This document shows positions 54,181-62,624 of a stretch of DNA of 64,000 nt, piece after piece (within the stretch, counting starts at the first letter, position 1; every line of letters begins with the position of its first letter). The stretch is from Cytophagaceae bacterium. GTDB taxonomy: Bacteria > Bacteroidota > Bacteroidia > Cytophagales > Spirosomataceae. The notes below the pieces were generated by a model, which saw nothing but the letters and a program-made list of their open reading frames with translations, was not told the DNA's origin and made no database searches. The position numbers were made by a program, and so were the translations under genes. The stretch covers positions 62,001 through 126,000 of the forward strand of contig JAIXWL010000012.1 of the NCBI GenBank assembly GCA_027491315.1, in the 5' to 3' direction.

Positions 54181-54507
54181 ATGATAACTATTTCAGATTT
54201 AGCAGCCGATCGTATTAAAGAGTTAAGATCTAAAGAAGGTTTAACAGAAGAATACAATATTCGCGTGGCCGTAGAGGGCGGAGGATGTTCTGGTTTAATG
54301 TATCAATTGGATTTTGCAGCTGAGCCACAAAGTACCGACATGATTTTTGAAGATAAAGGCGTGAAGGTCATGGTCGACAAGAAATCGATCCTTTACTTAG
54401 CTGGAACAGAATTGGATTTCTCGGATGGTTTAAATGGAAAAGGTTTTCAATTTAAAAATCCAAACGCATCTCGTACCTGCGGTTGCGGAGAAAGTTTTTC
54501 TATTTAA
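54181..54507 (+). CDS. A-type Fe-S cluster carrier (HesB/IscA)
   Basis: 108 residues. The three cysteines of A-type carriers are in EGGGCSGLMYQLDF and RTCGCGESFSI. It carries assembled clusters to client proteins. It is transcribed divergently from the suf operon across a 145-bp spacer that holds a TAATTTTG box at 54150-54157 for this gene and another for sufC. Confidence 0.92.
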   Translation: MITISDLAADRIKELRSKEGLTEEYNIRVAVEGGGCSGLMYQLDFAAEPQSTDMIFEDKGVKVMVDKKSILYLAGTELDFSDGLNGKGFQFKNPNASRTCGCGESFSI

Positions 54508-54513
54508 ATACCA

Positions 54514-55125
54514 TCAAAAGCTTAGCATCGACTGGCGGCCTTCTAAAATATATGGCTGCATCAATTGATATACCCTATGAATGGGCAAACCCATCACGGT
54601 GTAGAAAGAGCCTTCTAGACGACTAATTCCCACCATTCCAATGAAATCTTGTACTCCATAAGCACCAGCTTTGTCGAGGGAAGATCCACCTTTGACATAC
54701 CAGTCAATCTCCCAATCCAATAATTCTCTAAAAGTAACTACGGCTCGATCTACTTGGGTAAAAACACCCTGTGGGCCAACCAATGAAATTCCAGTAAATA
54801 CTTCATGGTCTTTACCCGAGAGTTGCATTAACATTTCCCTAGCTTCTTGTTTATTGGCAGGTTTATTCAATATCTGATTATCGACCACCACAATGGTATC
54901 TGCTGCCAGAATTAACTGATTCGGGCACGACTCTGCTAATACCATGGCTTTCTTTTCAGCTAAAATTCCAGGCACCTCTCCTATGAGCCAGCTGGTATCA
55001 ATGGATTCATCGATATCAGCAGGTAACACGGTAAAATCAAAACCAGCCTGGGTTAAAATCTCCTTTCTTCTGGGTGAGTTCGACGCTAAAATAAGAGGAT
55101 ATTGAAGAGATAGTGTGCTTGACAT
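54514..55125 (-). CDS. maf: Maf family nucleotide pyrophosphatase
   Basis: 203 residues. PLILASNSPRRKEIL is the Maf signature, ILAADTIVVVDNQILNKP the central one and YGVQDFIGMVGISRLEGSFYTVMGLPIHRVYQL the C-terminus. Maf enzymes hydrolyse non-canonical dTTP/UTP-type nucleotides. It is convergent with iscA. Confidence 0.93.
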   Translation of the reverse strand: MSSTLSLQYPLILASNSPRRKEILTQAGFDFTVLPADIDESIDTSWLIGEVPGILAEKKAMVLAESCPNQLILAADTIVVVDNQILNKPANKQEAREMLMQLSGKDHEVFTGISLVGPQGVFTQVDRAVVTFRELLDWEIDWYVKGGSSLDKAGAYGVQDFIGMVGISRLEGSFYTVMGLPIHRVYQLMQPYILEGRQSMLSF

Positions 55126-55187
55126 GTTTCAAAAATACATGATTTTGATTCATTCAGGCCTATTTTGAAAAAAAATATTTAAAAACA

Positions 55188-55218
55188 TTTGTATTTAATG
55201 TAATTACATTTAATTTTG
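55188..55218 (+). promoter_or_regulatory. marR promoter with overlapping palindromic operator
   Basis: TTTG at 55188-55191, a 19-nt spacer and TAATTTTG at 55211-55218 match the phylum consensus. The spacer contains the perfect palindrome ATGTAATTACAT (within TTTAATGTAATTACATTTAA), a typical MarR binding form. Binding there would block transcription, so self-repression is likely. Confidence 0.7.
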
Positions 55219-55238
55219 CAACATCAATTTATACTGAT

Positions 55239-55688
55239 ATGGGAATTTCACACGAATTACAACAAAGTACTTTTGCCTCAGAGGAGGCCAAAGCCATTGT
55301 CAATGTGATTTTTACAGGAAACTGGGTGGCCTACCAACAACAAGAATTATTGAAACCCTATGATCTCACCATGCAGCAGTACAATGTACTTCGGATTTTG
55401 AGAGGTCAAAACGGGAAACCCATGACTGTTCTGGCCATCATAGAGCGAATGATGGATCGTACTTCCAATGCTTCTCGCTTAGTTGATAAATTGGTAGAAA
55501 AAAAATGGGTATTAAGAAGAGAATGTCCCATTGACCGCAGAGCAGTGGATGTGCTCATTCTACCTGAAGGTTTAGCTCTACTTCAACAACTAGATGAGGT
55601 TCAAAATCAATGGGTTAAGCGATTTAACCACATGAGTCAAGAAGATTTAATCAAACTGAATGAACTTTTGGACCATTTTAGAAATTAA
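55239..55688 (+). CDS. MarR family transcriptional regulator
   Basis: 149 residues. The winged helix-turn-helix is in LTMQQYNVLRILRGQNGKPMTVLAIIERMMDRTSNASRLVDKLVEKKWVLR, followed by ECPIDRRAVDVLILPEGLALL, the D-x-R wing of MarR proteins. The flanking helices form the dimer interface. A ligand is unknown. The next genes, a YceI protein and a nitroreductase-type oxidoreductase, run in the same direction; this trio is a recurrent Bacteroidota arrangement and they may be its targets. Confidence 0.92.
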   Translation: MGISHELQQSTFASEEAKAIVNVIFTGNWVAYQQQELLKPYDLTMQQYNVLRILRGQNGKPMTVLAIIERMMDRTSNASRLVDKLVEKKWVLRRECPIDRRAVDVLILPEGLALLQQLDEVQNQWVKRFNHMSQEDLIKLNELLDHFRN

Positions 55689-55758
55689 TAGCACCATACA
55701 TTTCATCAACAAATTATATTTTTTAATTCAATTACAACCCTTTTAAAATTAAACAAAA

Positions 55759-56334
55759 ATGAAAAAAGTAAGCTTTATTCTTTCCGCCTTAGCCTTCATG
55801 GCTTTTACTCAAACAAGTAATGCTGCGCCAAGCACAAGTCCAGTATCAACTAAAGCTAGTAGCATTGTTTGGAATGCAAAAAAAGTAACTGGTGAGCACA
55901 CAGGTACTATTGGCATTTCTGCTGGTAAATTAGTAGTTAACAAAAACCAAATTACGGGTGGTAATTTTACCATCGACATGAAATCGATTGTATGTAAGGA
56001 TATCACTGATCCAGAATACAACAAGAAATTCGTAAGTCACATTACTTCTGGTGACTTCTTTGAAATCGAAAAATTTCCAACAGCTCAGTTTGTAATCACT
56101 AAGGTTGCAGGAAACCAAGTAAGTGGAAATTTAACCATCAAAGGAATCACAAAAGCTATCAGCTTTCCGGCACAAATTAGCCAGAACAATGGCAAAATGA
56201 TTGCCAAAGCGAACATCACAATTGACCGTACGGATTACAACATCAAATATGGTTCAAAGAAATTTTTCGAATCTATCGGAGACAAAGCCATCTTTGATGA
56301 TTTCACCTTAGCCGTGACATTAGTATCTGAATAA
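55759..56334 (+). CDS. YceI family periplasmic protein (paralog 2)
   Basis: 191 residues with a signal peptide (MKKVSFILSALAFMAFTQTSNAAPS). The YceI barrel is seen in IVWNAKKVTGEHTGTIGISAGKL, GDFFEIEKFPTAQFVITKVAG and NLTIKGITKAISFPAQI. It is more distant from the 2.1-kb paralog than expected for a recent duplication. Lipid or isoprenoid binding is the family guess. A terminator follows, so it may be transcribed with marR but not with the next gene. Confidence 0.88.
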   Translation: MKKVSFILSALAFMAFTQTSNAAPSTSPVSTKASSIVWNAKKVTGEHTGTIGISAGKLVVNKNQITGGNFTIDMKSIVCKDITDPEYNKKFVSHITSGDFFEIEKFPTAQFVITKVAGNQVSGNLTIKGITKAISFPAQISQNNGKMIAKANITIDRTDYNIKYGSKKFFESIGDKAIFDDFTLAVTLVSE

Positions 56335-56341
56335 AACAATT

Positions 56342-56374
56342 AATAAGCTAAGCCTGTTACGGATTTAGCTTATT
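56342..56374 (+). terminator. Hairpin terminator after the YceI gene
   Basis: Arms AATAAGCTAA / TTAGCTTATT with a 13-nt loop. The T-run is weak, so termination may be partial. Confidence 0.6.
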
Positions 56375-56407
56375 TCATATTTTAAACCCTAATAAAAACT
56401 AAAAATT

Positions 56408-57040
56408 ATGTCCTTAATAGATGCTTTAGAGTGGCGATATGCTGCGAAAAGAATGAATGGTAAAAAGGTGGATGCATCTAAAATAGATTCCCTTTTAACT
56501 TCCATTCAATTATCTGCTTCTGGATTTGGTTTACAACCTTATCAAGTTTTGGTAATTGAGAATGAAGAATTAAAAGCCAAAATTCAACCTGCAGCTTTTA
56601 ATCAGCCACAGGTAGTGGAATCATCACACCTATTAATCTTTGCTGCTTGGAATGAGATTACCGAGGAAAAAATCAATGCTTTCATCCAATTAGTTTCCGA
56701 AACAAGAAATGTTCCATTGGAGGATTTAAAGGCATACAAAGACGCTATTGCAGGATCTTTGTTGAGTCGCCCTGTGGAAGATCAAGTAAAATGGATGGAT
56801 AAGCAGGTGTATTTGGCCATGGGTACTGCCCTAGCTGCAGCTGCCAAATTAGAAATTGATAGCACCCCGATGGAAGGATTTATTCCAGCACAGGTTGATG
56901 CTATTTTAAACCTAAAAGAAAAAGGTTTACATGCTGTTTTAATGATGGCAGTTGGTGAGCGAGATGAATCCTCAGACTTTATGGTAAATGCGAAAAAAGT
57001 TCGCTGGCCTAAAGAAGAGTTATTTATTCACGTGATATAA
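56408..57040 (+). CDS. NAD(P)H-dependent oxidoreductase, nitroreductase family
   Basis: 210 residues. LEWRYAAKRMNGKKVD at the start and SASGFGLQPYQVLVIENEELKAKI match the NfsB-like FMN nitroreductase group, with VYLAMGTALAAAAKLEIDSTPMEGF and KKVRWPKEELFIHV at the C-terminus. It should reduce quinones or nitro compounds with NAD(P)H. It follows marR and yceI genes and could be part of a MarR-controlled stress response. Confidence 0.88.
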   Translation: MSLIDALEWRYAAKRMNGKKVDASKIDSLLTSIQLSASGFGLQPYQVLVIENEELKAKIQPAAFNQPQVVESSHLLIFAAWNEITEEKINAFIQLVSETRNVPLEDLKAYKDAIAGSLLSRPVEDQVKWMDKQVYLAMGTALAAAAKLEIDSTPMEGFIPAQVDAILNLKEKGLHAVLMMAVGERDESSDFMVNAKKVRWPKEELFIHVI

Positions 57041-57043
57041 TCT

Positions 57044-57071
57044 AAAAAAGGTCTCTAACGAGACCTTTTTT
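57044..57071. terminator. Bidirectional terminator between nitroreductase and CCA genes
   Basis: Perfect arms AAAAAAGGTCTC / GAGACCTTTTTT with loop TAAC. It touches the stop codon of the convergent gene. Confidence 0.9.
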
Positions 57072-58516
57072 TATGCCAAATCAGCTAGATTTATGTGAGG
57101 ACTCAATCCGAGTTTCTTCCCCTCTTCAAGCATAAATTCCCAGGCAGAAGACAAATCATTTTTCACTTGACCCTCCAAAATTGCTTCTCGAATAGCGACT
57201 TTTATCAAGCCAATTTCTTTACCAGGTCCAATATCAAATACCTGCATGATAATTTCTCCAGAAATCACAGGTTGAAAATTTCTCAATGAATCCTTCTCCT
57301 CTACTTCCTTCAGTTTTTCCTCTACTTTATCAAAGTTCTTCAAATACCTTTTTACTTTATCGCCATTTTTGGAGGTGATATCAGCCCGACAAAGGGTCAT
57401 TAATGCTTCCAATTCTTCCCCTGCTTCAAATAATAAGCGCCTTAAAGCGGCATCGGTAATTTCTTCCTTTGATAAAGCTATAGGCCTTAAATGCAAACGA
57501 ACTAGCTTTTGAACTAATTTCATCTTCTCATTCAAAGGCAATTTTAATCGTTTAAATATTGCGGGCACCTGCCTCGCTCCCATCTCTTCATGACCGTGAA
57601 ATGTCCATCCTTTTTTTGGATCAAATCGTTTGGTAGCTGGTTTGGCGATATCGTGTAATATTGCTGCCCAACGCCACCATAAATCATCAGTATGCTGGGA
57701 AATATTGTCTAAGACTTGAAGTGTATGGTAAAAATTATCTTTATGCCCCTTTCCTTCTTCCGTATCTACCCCTTTAAGTTTCACAAATTCAGGAAATATA
57801 ATGGGCAAAATACCGCAAGCATCTAAAAGTAGAAATCCATAGGATGGTTTTTTACATAGGATAATTTTATTCAACTCTTCCGAGATTCTTTCCATAGAGA
57901 TAATTTCTAGGCGAACATTCTCAACTTGAAGAGCCTCAAAAGTACTTGGGTATATATCAAAGCCTAATTGTGCCGCAAAACGAATCGCGCGCATCATCCG
58001 AAGAGGATCGTCGGAAAAGGTGATTCTTGGTTCTAGCGGAGTTCGTAAAATTCGAGCTTCTAAGTCTTTTAGTCCGTCAAATGGATCCAGGAGTTTGCCC
58101 CTATGAGCTGAATTAAGCTGGACAGCCATGGCATTGATGGTGAAATCTCGCCGATTTTGGTCATCCTCCAAGCTTCCTTCCTCCACTACTGGTTTTCTTG
58201 AATCTCGTTGATAGGATTCCTTTCTAGCTCCAACAAACTCTAAGTCCCAGTCATCTACCTTAAGCATAGCGGTACCAAAGTTTTTGAAAACAGAAACTTG
58301 ATGCTCTGGTAAATTAAATTCGCGAGCAACTTCCTCCGCTAATGCGATACCAGAACCAATACAAACTACATCGATATCCTTCTGGCTATCTCGACCTAAA
58401 ATGGCATCACGTACAAATCCTCCAATGACATAGGCGTCCAATCCCAAACGGTCAGCTGCAGCTCCAATTTTGACAAAAATTGGATTCTCAATAATTTCCT
58501 TTCCCGTTTGTATCAT
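57071..58516 (-). CDS. CCA tRNA nucleotidyltransferase / HD domain protein
   Basis: 481 residues. The polymerase motif is AYVIGGFVRDAILGRDSQKDIDVVCIG with the catalytic D-x-D; RRDFTINAMAVQL and DPLRMMRAIRFAAQLGFDI are RNA-binding core motifs. An HD domain (WWRWAAILHDIAKPATK, FHGHEEMGARQV) follows. It adds or repairs the tRNA 3' CCA; the tRNA-Glu in this window indeed lacks an encoded CCA. The start overlaps the TsaC-like gene's end by 4 bp, so both are translated together. Confidence 0.9.
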   Translation of the reverse strand: MIQTGKEIIENPIFVKIGAAADRLGLDAYVIGGFVRDAILGRDSQKDIDVVCIGSGIALAEEVAREFNLPEHQVSVFKNFGTAMLKVDDWDLEFVGARKESYQRDSRKPVVEEGSLEDDQNRRDFTINAMAVQLNSAHRGKLLDPFDGLKDLEARILRTPLEPRITFSDDPLRMMRAIRFAAQLGFDIYPSTFEALQVENVRLEIISMERISEELNKIILCKKPSYGFLLLDACGILPIIFPEFVKLKGVDTEEGKGHKDNFYHTLQVLDNISQHTDDLWWRWAAILHDIAKPATKRFDPKKGWTFHGHEEMGARQVPAIFKRLKLPLNEKMKLVQKLVRLHLRPIALSKEEITDAALRRLLFEAGEELEALMTLCRADITSKNGDKVKRYLKNFDKVEEKLKEVEEKDSLRNFQPVISGEIIMQVFDIGPGKEIGLIKVAIREAILEGQVKNDLSSAWEFMLEEGKKLGLSPHINLADLA

Positions 58517-59079
58517 TTACGAATCATAGTATAATCACCATTAAGGCCTAATTTGACAATTTTAGATGCCTTAGCTTTTCCTTTGGTAGGCTGGGGATTT
58601 TGTAAAATATAGTCTACTCCTTGTTTTATTACAGGAGATATGCTTTCAAAATTTTCAGGAGATAATTCACCAGAAACATTGGCAGAAGAAGAAACAATAG
58701 CTCTTTGATATCGATAAACTAGGCCCTTACAAAAATCATCTTTCACTAAACGAATGGCAATACTTCCTTCTGGCCCCAATACAAGTTTACTTACATTTTT
58801 ACCTTTGGGATAAATGACCGTTAAGGGGTCTTCGGCAAAATCTACCAAATCCCAGGCAATGTCAGGAACTTGTTCCACGTATTCATTTAATTGCTCAATC
58901 TTTGAAATCAACAAGATTAATCCCTTATTTTCTGGCCTTTGCTTGATATCCAACATTTTTTCAATTGACGCATCCATTCGTGCATCGCATCCTAAACCCC
59001 ATATCGTATCACTGGGATATAAGAGTACACCACCCGTTTTTAAGGATTTAATGGCTTCGTCGTAAACAGATTGTATCAT
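58513..59079 (-). CDS. L-threonylcarbamoyladenylate synthase (TsaC/Sua5/YrdC)
   Basis: 188 residues. GGVLLYPSDTIWGLGCDARM and MLDIKQRPENKGLILLIS carry the YrdC-fold KRP-type nucleotide site, and IAIRLVKDDFCKGLVYRYQRAIVSSSANVSGELSP the ATP/threonine pocket. It lacks the C-terminal Sua5 domain, so it is the short form. It makes the intermediate for t6A at tRNA position 37. It lies next to the CCA enzyme, another tRNA-maturation gene. Confidence 0.9.
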   Translation of the reverse strand: MIQSVYDEAIKSLKTGGVLLYPSDTIWGLGCDARMDASIEKMLDIKQRPENKGLILLISKIEQLNEYVEQVPDIAWDLVDFAEDPLTVIYPKGKNVSKLVLGPEGSIAIRLVKDDFCKGLVYRYQRAIVSSSANVSGELSPENFESISPVIKQGVDYILQNPQPTKGKAKASKIVKLGLNGDYTMIRK

Positions 59080-59186
59080 GCCACAAAGGTAAAGATTAAT
59101 TCCTCTTTTATTAAGTCAAGAATCAATGTTTAGCATGAATTGGCTACCTTTGCAAACATTTTAATCACATTTTCTTCGTCTTTGGT

Positions 59187-60974
59187 ATGTCGAGTATTCA
59201 AGTACAACTCATTGAAAGTATTCAAGCAGGTTTAAGTTCATTATTTCAAATAGATGAAAAAGACCTTAGCCTTCAAGAAACAAAAAAGGAATTTGAAGGG
59301 GCTTATACTTTTGTCGTATTTCCATATACCAAAAAAGCTGGTAAAGCCCCTGCCCAAATTGCACAGACATTAGGTGACTATTTAATTGAAAACAAGCCTC
59401 AATTGGTAAAGGCCTATCAAGTAGTTCAAGGTTTTTTGAATATTTCACTTCATGACTCCGTATGGTATGGCTTATTGCAAGATTTATCAAATGATTCATC
59501 TGCTTTTCAATTGGCGCCTAAGAATGAAAAAATTGTCATTGAATATTCTTCTCCCAATACCAACAAACCGCTTCACCTAGGCCATTTGAGAAATAATTTC
59601 TTAGGTTATTCCGTCGCCCAAATCTTGAAAGCTGGTGGATATGAAGTCATCAAGACCAATTTGGTCAATGATCGTGGTATTCATATTTGCAAGTCGATGT
59701 TGGCCTACCAATTATTTGGAAATGGTGAAACTCCAGCTTCCAGCGGCATGAAAGGGGATCACTTGGTGGGTAAATATTATGTAGCCTTTGATAAAGCCTA
59801 TAAAGCAGAAATTGAACAATTGGTAGCCACAGGCTCAGATGCAGAAAAAGCCAAGGCAGAAGCACCAATCATGTTGCAGGCTCAGGCCATGCTTTTAGCT
59901 TGGGAACAAGGTGAACCTGCCGTAATTCAATTATGGGAAACCATGAATTCATGGGTATTAGAAGGTTTTGCTGCAAGTTACAAGCAAATGGGAGTTGATT
60001 TTGATAAAATATACCGTGAATCAAATACCTATTTATTGGGTAAAAAATTAGTTGATGAAGGATTAGCCCAGGGGGTATTTTACCAGAAACCAGATGGCTC
60101 TATTTGGATAAATTTAGAGGAGGAAGGCTTGGATGAGAAATTAGTTCTCCGAAAGGATGGAACTTCGGTATATATTACCCAAGACATGGGAACGGCCCAA
60201 TTGAAATATGAAGATTTTGGAGCTAAGCAATCCATTTATGTCGTGGGAAATGAACAAGACTACCATTTTGAGGTCTTGTTTCATATCTTAAAGAAACTCA
60301 ATAAAGCCTTTTCTCAAGGTAATTACCATCTTTCATATGGCATGGTAGACTTACCTAGTGGTAAAATGAAATCTAGAGAGGGGACAGTTGTGGATGCGGA
60401 TGATTTGATGCAGGAAATGGTCGATACTGCCAGAGAAAGAACCCTAGAATTAGGGAAAATTGAAGGTTTTTCGGAGGAGGAATCAAATCAATTATTCCAA
60501 CAGTTAGGCATGGGAGCTTTGAAATACTTTTTACTTAAAGTAGATCCCAAAAAACGGATGTTATTCAACCCAGAGGAATCCATTGATTTCCAAGGAAATA
60601 CAGGACCATTCATTCAATATACGCATACCAGGATTTGTTCGATCAGAAGAAAAGCGCTAGAAAAAGGCTTTCCAATGAGTGGAAAATCGGATCCTAACAT
60701 TACGCTAGCTGAGTCTGAAAGAGAATTAATCTATTTATTGGGTACCTATAAAACTAAGTTAGCCGAGGCTTGTGAAAACTTTTCTCCATCAATTATTGCT
60801 CAATACTCGTTTGATTTGGCAAAACAATTCAATAAATTTTACAATGAATTGACGATATTAAACGAGGAAAATGAGGACATTAGAACAATTCGACTTACCT
60901 TGGCAGACCTAACAGGTAAAACAATTCAACACGCAACTTCGTTATTGGGTATAGTTTCACCTGAACGGATGTAA
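59187..60974 (+). CDS. argS: Arginyl-tRNA synthetase
   Basis: 595 residues. YSSPNTNKPLHLGHLRNNFLG holds the HIGH motif and LPSGKMKSREGTVVDADDL the KMSKS equivalent. The N-terminal Arg-N domain recognises the tRNA D-loop, and the C-terminal anticodon domain ends at the last residue. TACCTTTG at 59145-59152 is a good -7 box. A glutathione peroxidase gene starts 1 bp after the stop, so the two form an unusual operon. Confidence 0.95.
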   Translation: MSSIQVQLIESIQAGLSSLFQIDEKDLSLQETKKEFEGAYTFVVFPYTKKAGKAPAQIAQTLGDYLIENKPQLVKAYQVVQGFLNISLHDSVWYGLLQDLSNDSSAFQLAPKNEKIVIEYSSPNTNKPLHLGHLRNNFLGYSVAQILKAGGYEVIKTNLVNDRGIHICKSMLAYQLFGNGETPASSGMKGDHLVGKYYVAFDKAYKAEIEQLVATGSDAEKAKAEAPIMLQAQAMLLAWEQGEPAVIQLWETMNSWVLEGFAASYKQMGVDFDKIYRESNTYLLGKKLVDEGLAQGVFYQKPDGSIWINLEEEGLDEKLVLRKDGTSVYITQDMGTAQLKYEDFGAKQSIYVVGNEQDYHFEVLFHILKKLNKAFSQGNYHLSYGMVDLPSGKMKSREGTVVDADDLMQEMVDTARERTLELGKIEGFSEEESNQLFQQLGMGALKYFLLKVDPKKRMLFNPEESIDFQGNTGPFIQYTHTRICSIRRKALEKGFPMSGKSDPNITLAESERELIYLLGTYKTKLAEACENFSPSIIAQYSFDLAKQFNKFYNELTILNEENEDIRTIRLTLADLTGKTIQHATSLLGIVSPERM

Positions 60975-60975
60975 C

Positions 60976-61602
60976 ATGAAACGAATTTTAACTATCTCAC
61001 TTATATTAATCACTGTCGTTATGTTAGTAAATATTGTAAAAATTGGATCCTTATTAACGGCTCTTACTTTGCCGTTTACACAAAACACCATTTTAAACCG
61101 CCCAGAAAACGTGGAAACTGTTGTTGCAGCACCGAACTTTCATACTTTTAAAATGAAAGGAATTGATGGCAAGGTTATTGACTTTAGCCAGTTCAAAGGA
61201 AAGAAAGTAGTTGTATTAAATACAGCTTCTAAATGTGGATATACTCCGCAGTATGCTGATTGGGAGAAATTCCACCAAGCAAATAAAGACATCGTTATTT
61301 TAGGATTTCCCGCCAATGAATTTGGTGGTCAGGAGCCTGGCACTAACGAAGAAATTGCAAGCTTTTGCCAAAAAAACTACGGTGTTAGTTTCCAAATGAT
61401 GGAGAAAGTCGTAGTGAAAGGTGAAGCTAAATGTGATTTATACAAATGGTTGACAGATAAAAAAAGTAATGGTTGGAATGAAAAAGAACCAAGCTGGAAT
61501 TTCTGTAAGTATGTTATCAACGAAAAAGGTGAATTAGTTAACTTTTTCGCTTCGGGCATCAAACCTACAAGTCCTGAGTTTCTTCAAGCATTAGCGAAAT
61601 AA
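60976..61602 (+). CDS. Membrane-anchored glutathione peroxidase (cysteine type)
   Basis: 208 residues. An N-terminal hydrophobic segment (ILTISLILITVVMLVNIVKIGSLLTAL) is a signal anchor. The peroxidase active site is NTASKCGYTPQYADWEKF with cysteine in place of selenocysteine, followed by LGFPANEFGGQEPG with the catalytic glutamine and NFCKYVIN with a tryptophan just before. Cys-type enzymes often use thioredoxin. It should reduce peroxides on the periplasmic side. It is coupled to argS by a 1-bp gap. Confidence 0.88.
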   Translation: MKRILTISLILITVVMLVNIVKIGSLLTALTLPFTQNTILNRPENVETVVAAPNFHTFKMKGIDGKVIDFSQFKGKKVVVLNTASKCGYTPQYADWEKFHQANKDIVILGFPANEFGGQEPGTNEEIASFCQKNYGVSFQMMEKVVVKGEAKCDLYKWLTDKKSNGWNEKEPSWNFCKYVINEKGELVNFFASGIKPTSPEFLQALAK

Positions 61603-61613
61603 TCTATTTCTTT

Positions 61614-61646
61614 ACATCCCTGAATTAAGACCTAATTCAGGGATGT
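61614..61646 (+). terminator. Intrinsic terminator after the peroxidase gene
   Basis: Perfect 14-bp arms ACATCCCTGAATTA / TAATTCAGGGATGT with a 5-nt loop, then TTGTTTC. It closes the argS-peroxidase operon. Confidence 0.9.
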
Positions 61647-61671
61647 TTGTTTCTAATTAAAAGCAAAGTTT

Positions 61672-62586
61672 ATGAATCGTTGGGTAGAAGCCGCTAGGCC
61701 CCGCACATTACCATTGGCAGCAGCTAGCACCATTTTAGGCAATATATTGGCCTATGTAGATGGGCGCTTTCAATGGACAATTGGTGCATTAGCCATTCTC
61801 ACTACCCTCCTACTACAAATTCTATCCAATTTTGCCAATGATTTAGGAGATACGCAAAATGGAATTGACAATGCCGACAGAAAAGTTGCTTTAAGGGCTG
61901 TTCAGACTGGTGCTATAAGCCCGGTTGAAATGAAAAAAGCGGTGTACTTGTTTGCCTTATTAGCATTTATTTCAGGCATCAGCCTATTATATGTCAGCTT
62001 ACAAACTGCGTCCATCGAAATCATTCTTAGCTTTTTAGTTTTAGGTATTTTGGCCATAGGTGCCGCCATCGCGTATACAGTAGGTAAAAGACCTTATGGT
62101 TATATGGGCTTGGGAGACCTTTCTGTCTTCTTGTTTTTTGGACTAGTTGGTACGGTGGGCGTCTATTTCTTACAAACCTTGGCATTTAAACCTGCCGTAT
62201 TTTTACCCGCGGCTGGTTGTGGATTTATGTCAGTAGCTGTACTTAATCTCAATAACCTGCGCGATTTAGAAAATGATAAAAAACAAGGTAAGTTATCCAT
62301 TCCCGTACGAATTGGGAAGACCACAGGCTTCCTCTATCAAAAGTTTTTATACATACTTAGTATCCTCAGCTTTGGAATATTTCCCATGATGAATCAGGGA
62401 GTACCTCCTACCTTCCTACAAAATGCCACCATGTTGGCAGCCTATATACCCATTGCCTTATTAGCCAACAAATTACAGCCTAATTTAACACCGGCCCAAA
62501 TAGATCCCTATTTGAAAAAAACAGCTTTGCTTACCTTATGGCTTATTTTAGTATTTGGGTTTACTCAAATTTTTCTTAGCGAGTGA
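61672..62586 (+). CDS. menA: 1,4-dihydroxy-2-naphthoate polyprenyltransferase
   Basis: 304 residues with about nine membrane segments. The first prenyl-diphosphate motif is ANDLGDTQNGIDNADR and the second is NLNNLRDLENDKKQGK, as in MenA of the UbiA superfamily. It attaches the isoprenoid tail in menaquinone synthesis. The start ARPRTLPLAAASTILGN fits MenA. It ends just before a TPR gene in the same direction (38 bp). Confidence 0.93.
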   Translation: MNRWVEAARPRTLPLAAASTILGNILAYVDGRFQWTIGALAILTTLLLQILSNFANDLGDTQNGIDNADRKVALRAVQTGAISPVEMKKAVYLFALLAFISGISLLYVSLQTASIEIILSFLVLGILAIGAAIAYTVGKRPYGYMGLGDLSVFLFFGLVGTVGVYFLQTLAFKPAVFLPAAGCGFMSVAVLNLNNLRDLENDKKQGKLSIPVRIGKTTGFLYQKFLYILSILSFGIFPMMNQGVPPTFLQNATMLAAYIPIALLANKLQPNLTPAQIDPYLKKTALLTLWLILVFGFTQIFLSE

Positions 62587-62624
62587 TTTCCCTTATTTTT
62601 ACAGTCTAAATTTAATATTTGACC

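Noticed and set aside
61201-61300. Selenocysteine in the glutathione peroxidase
   Set aside because: The active site codon is TGT (cysteine) and no in-frame TGA is present.
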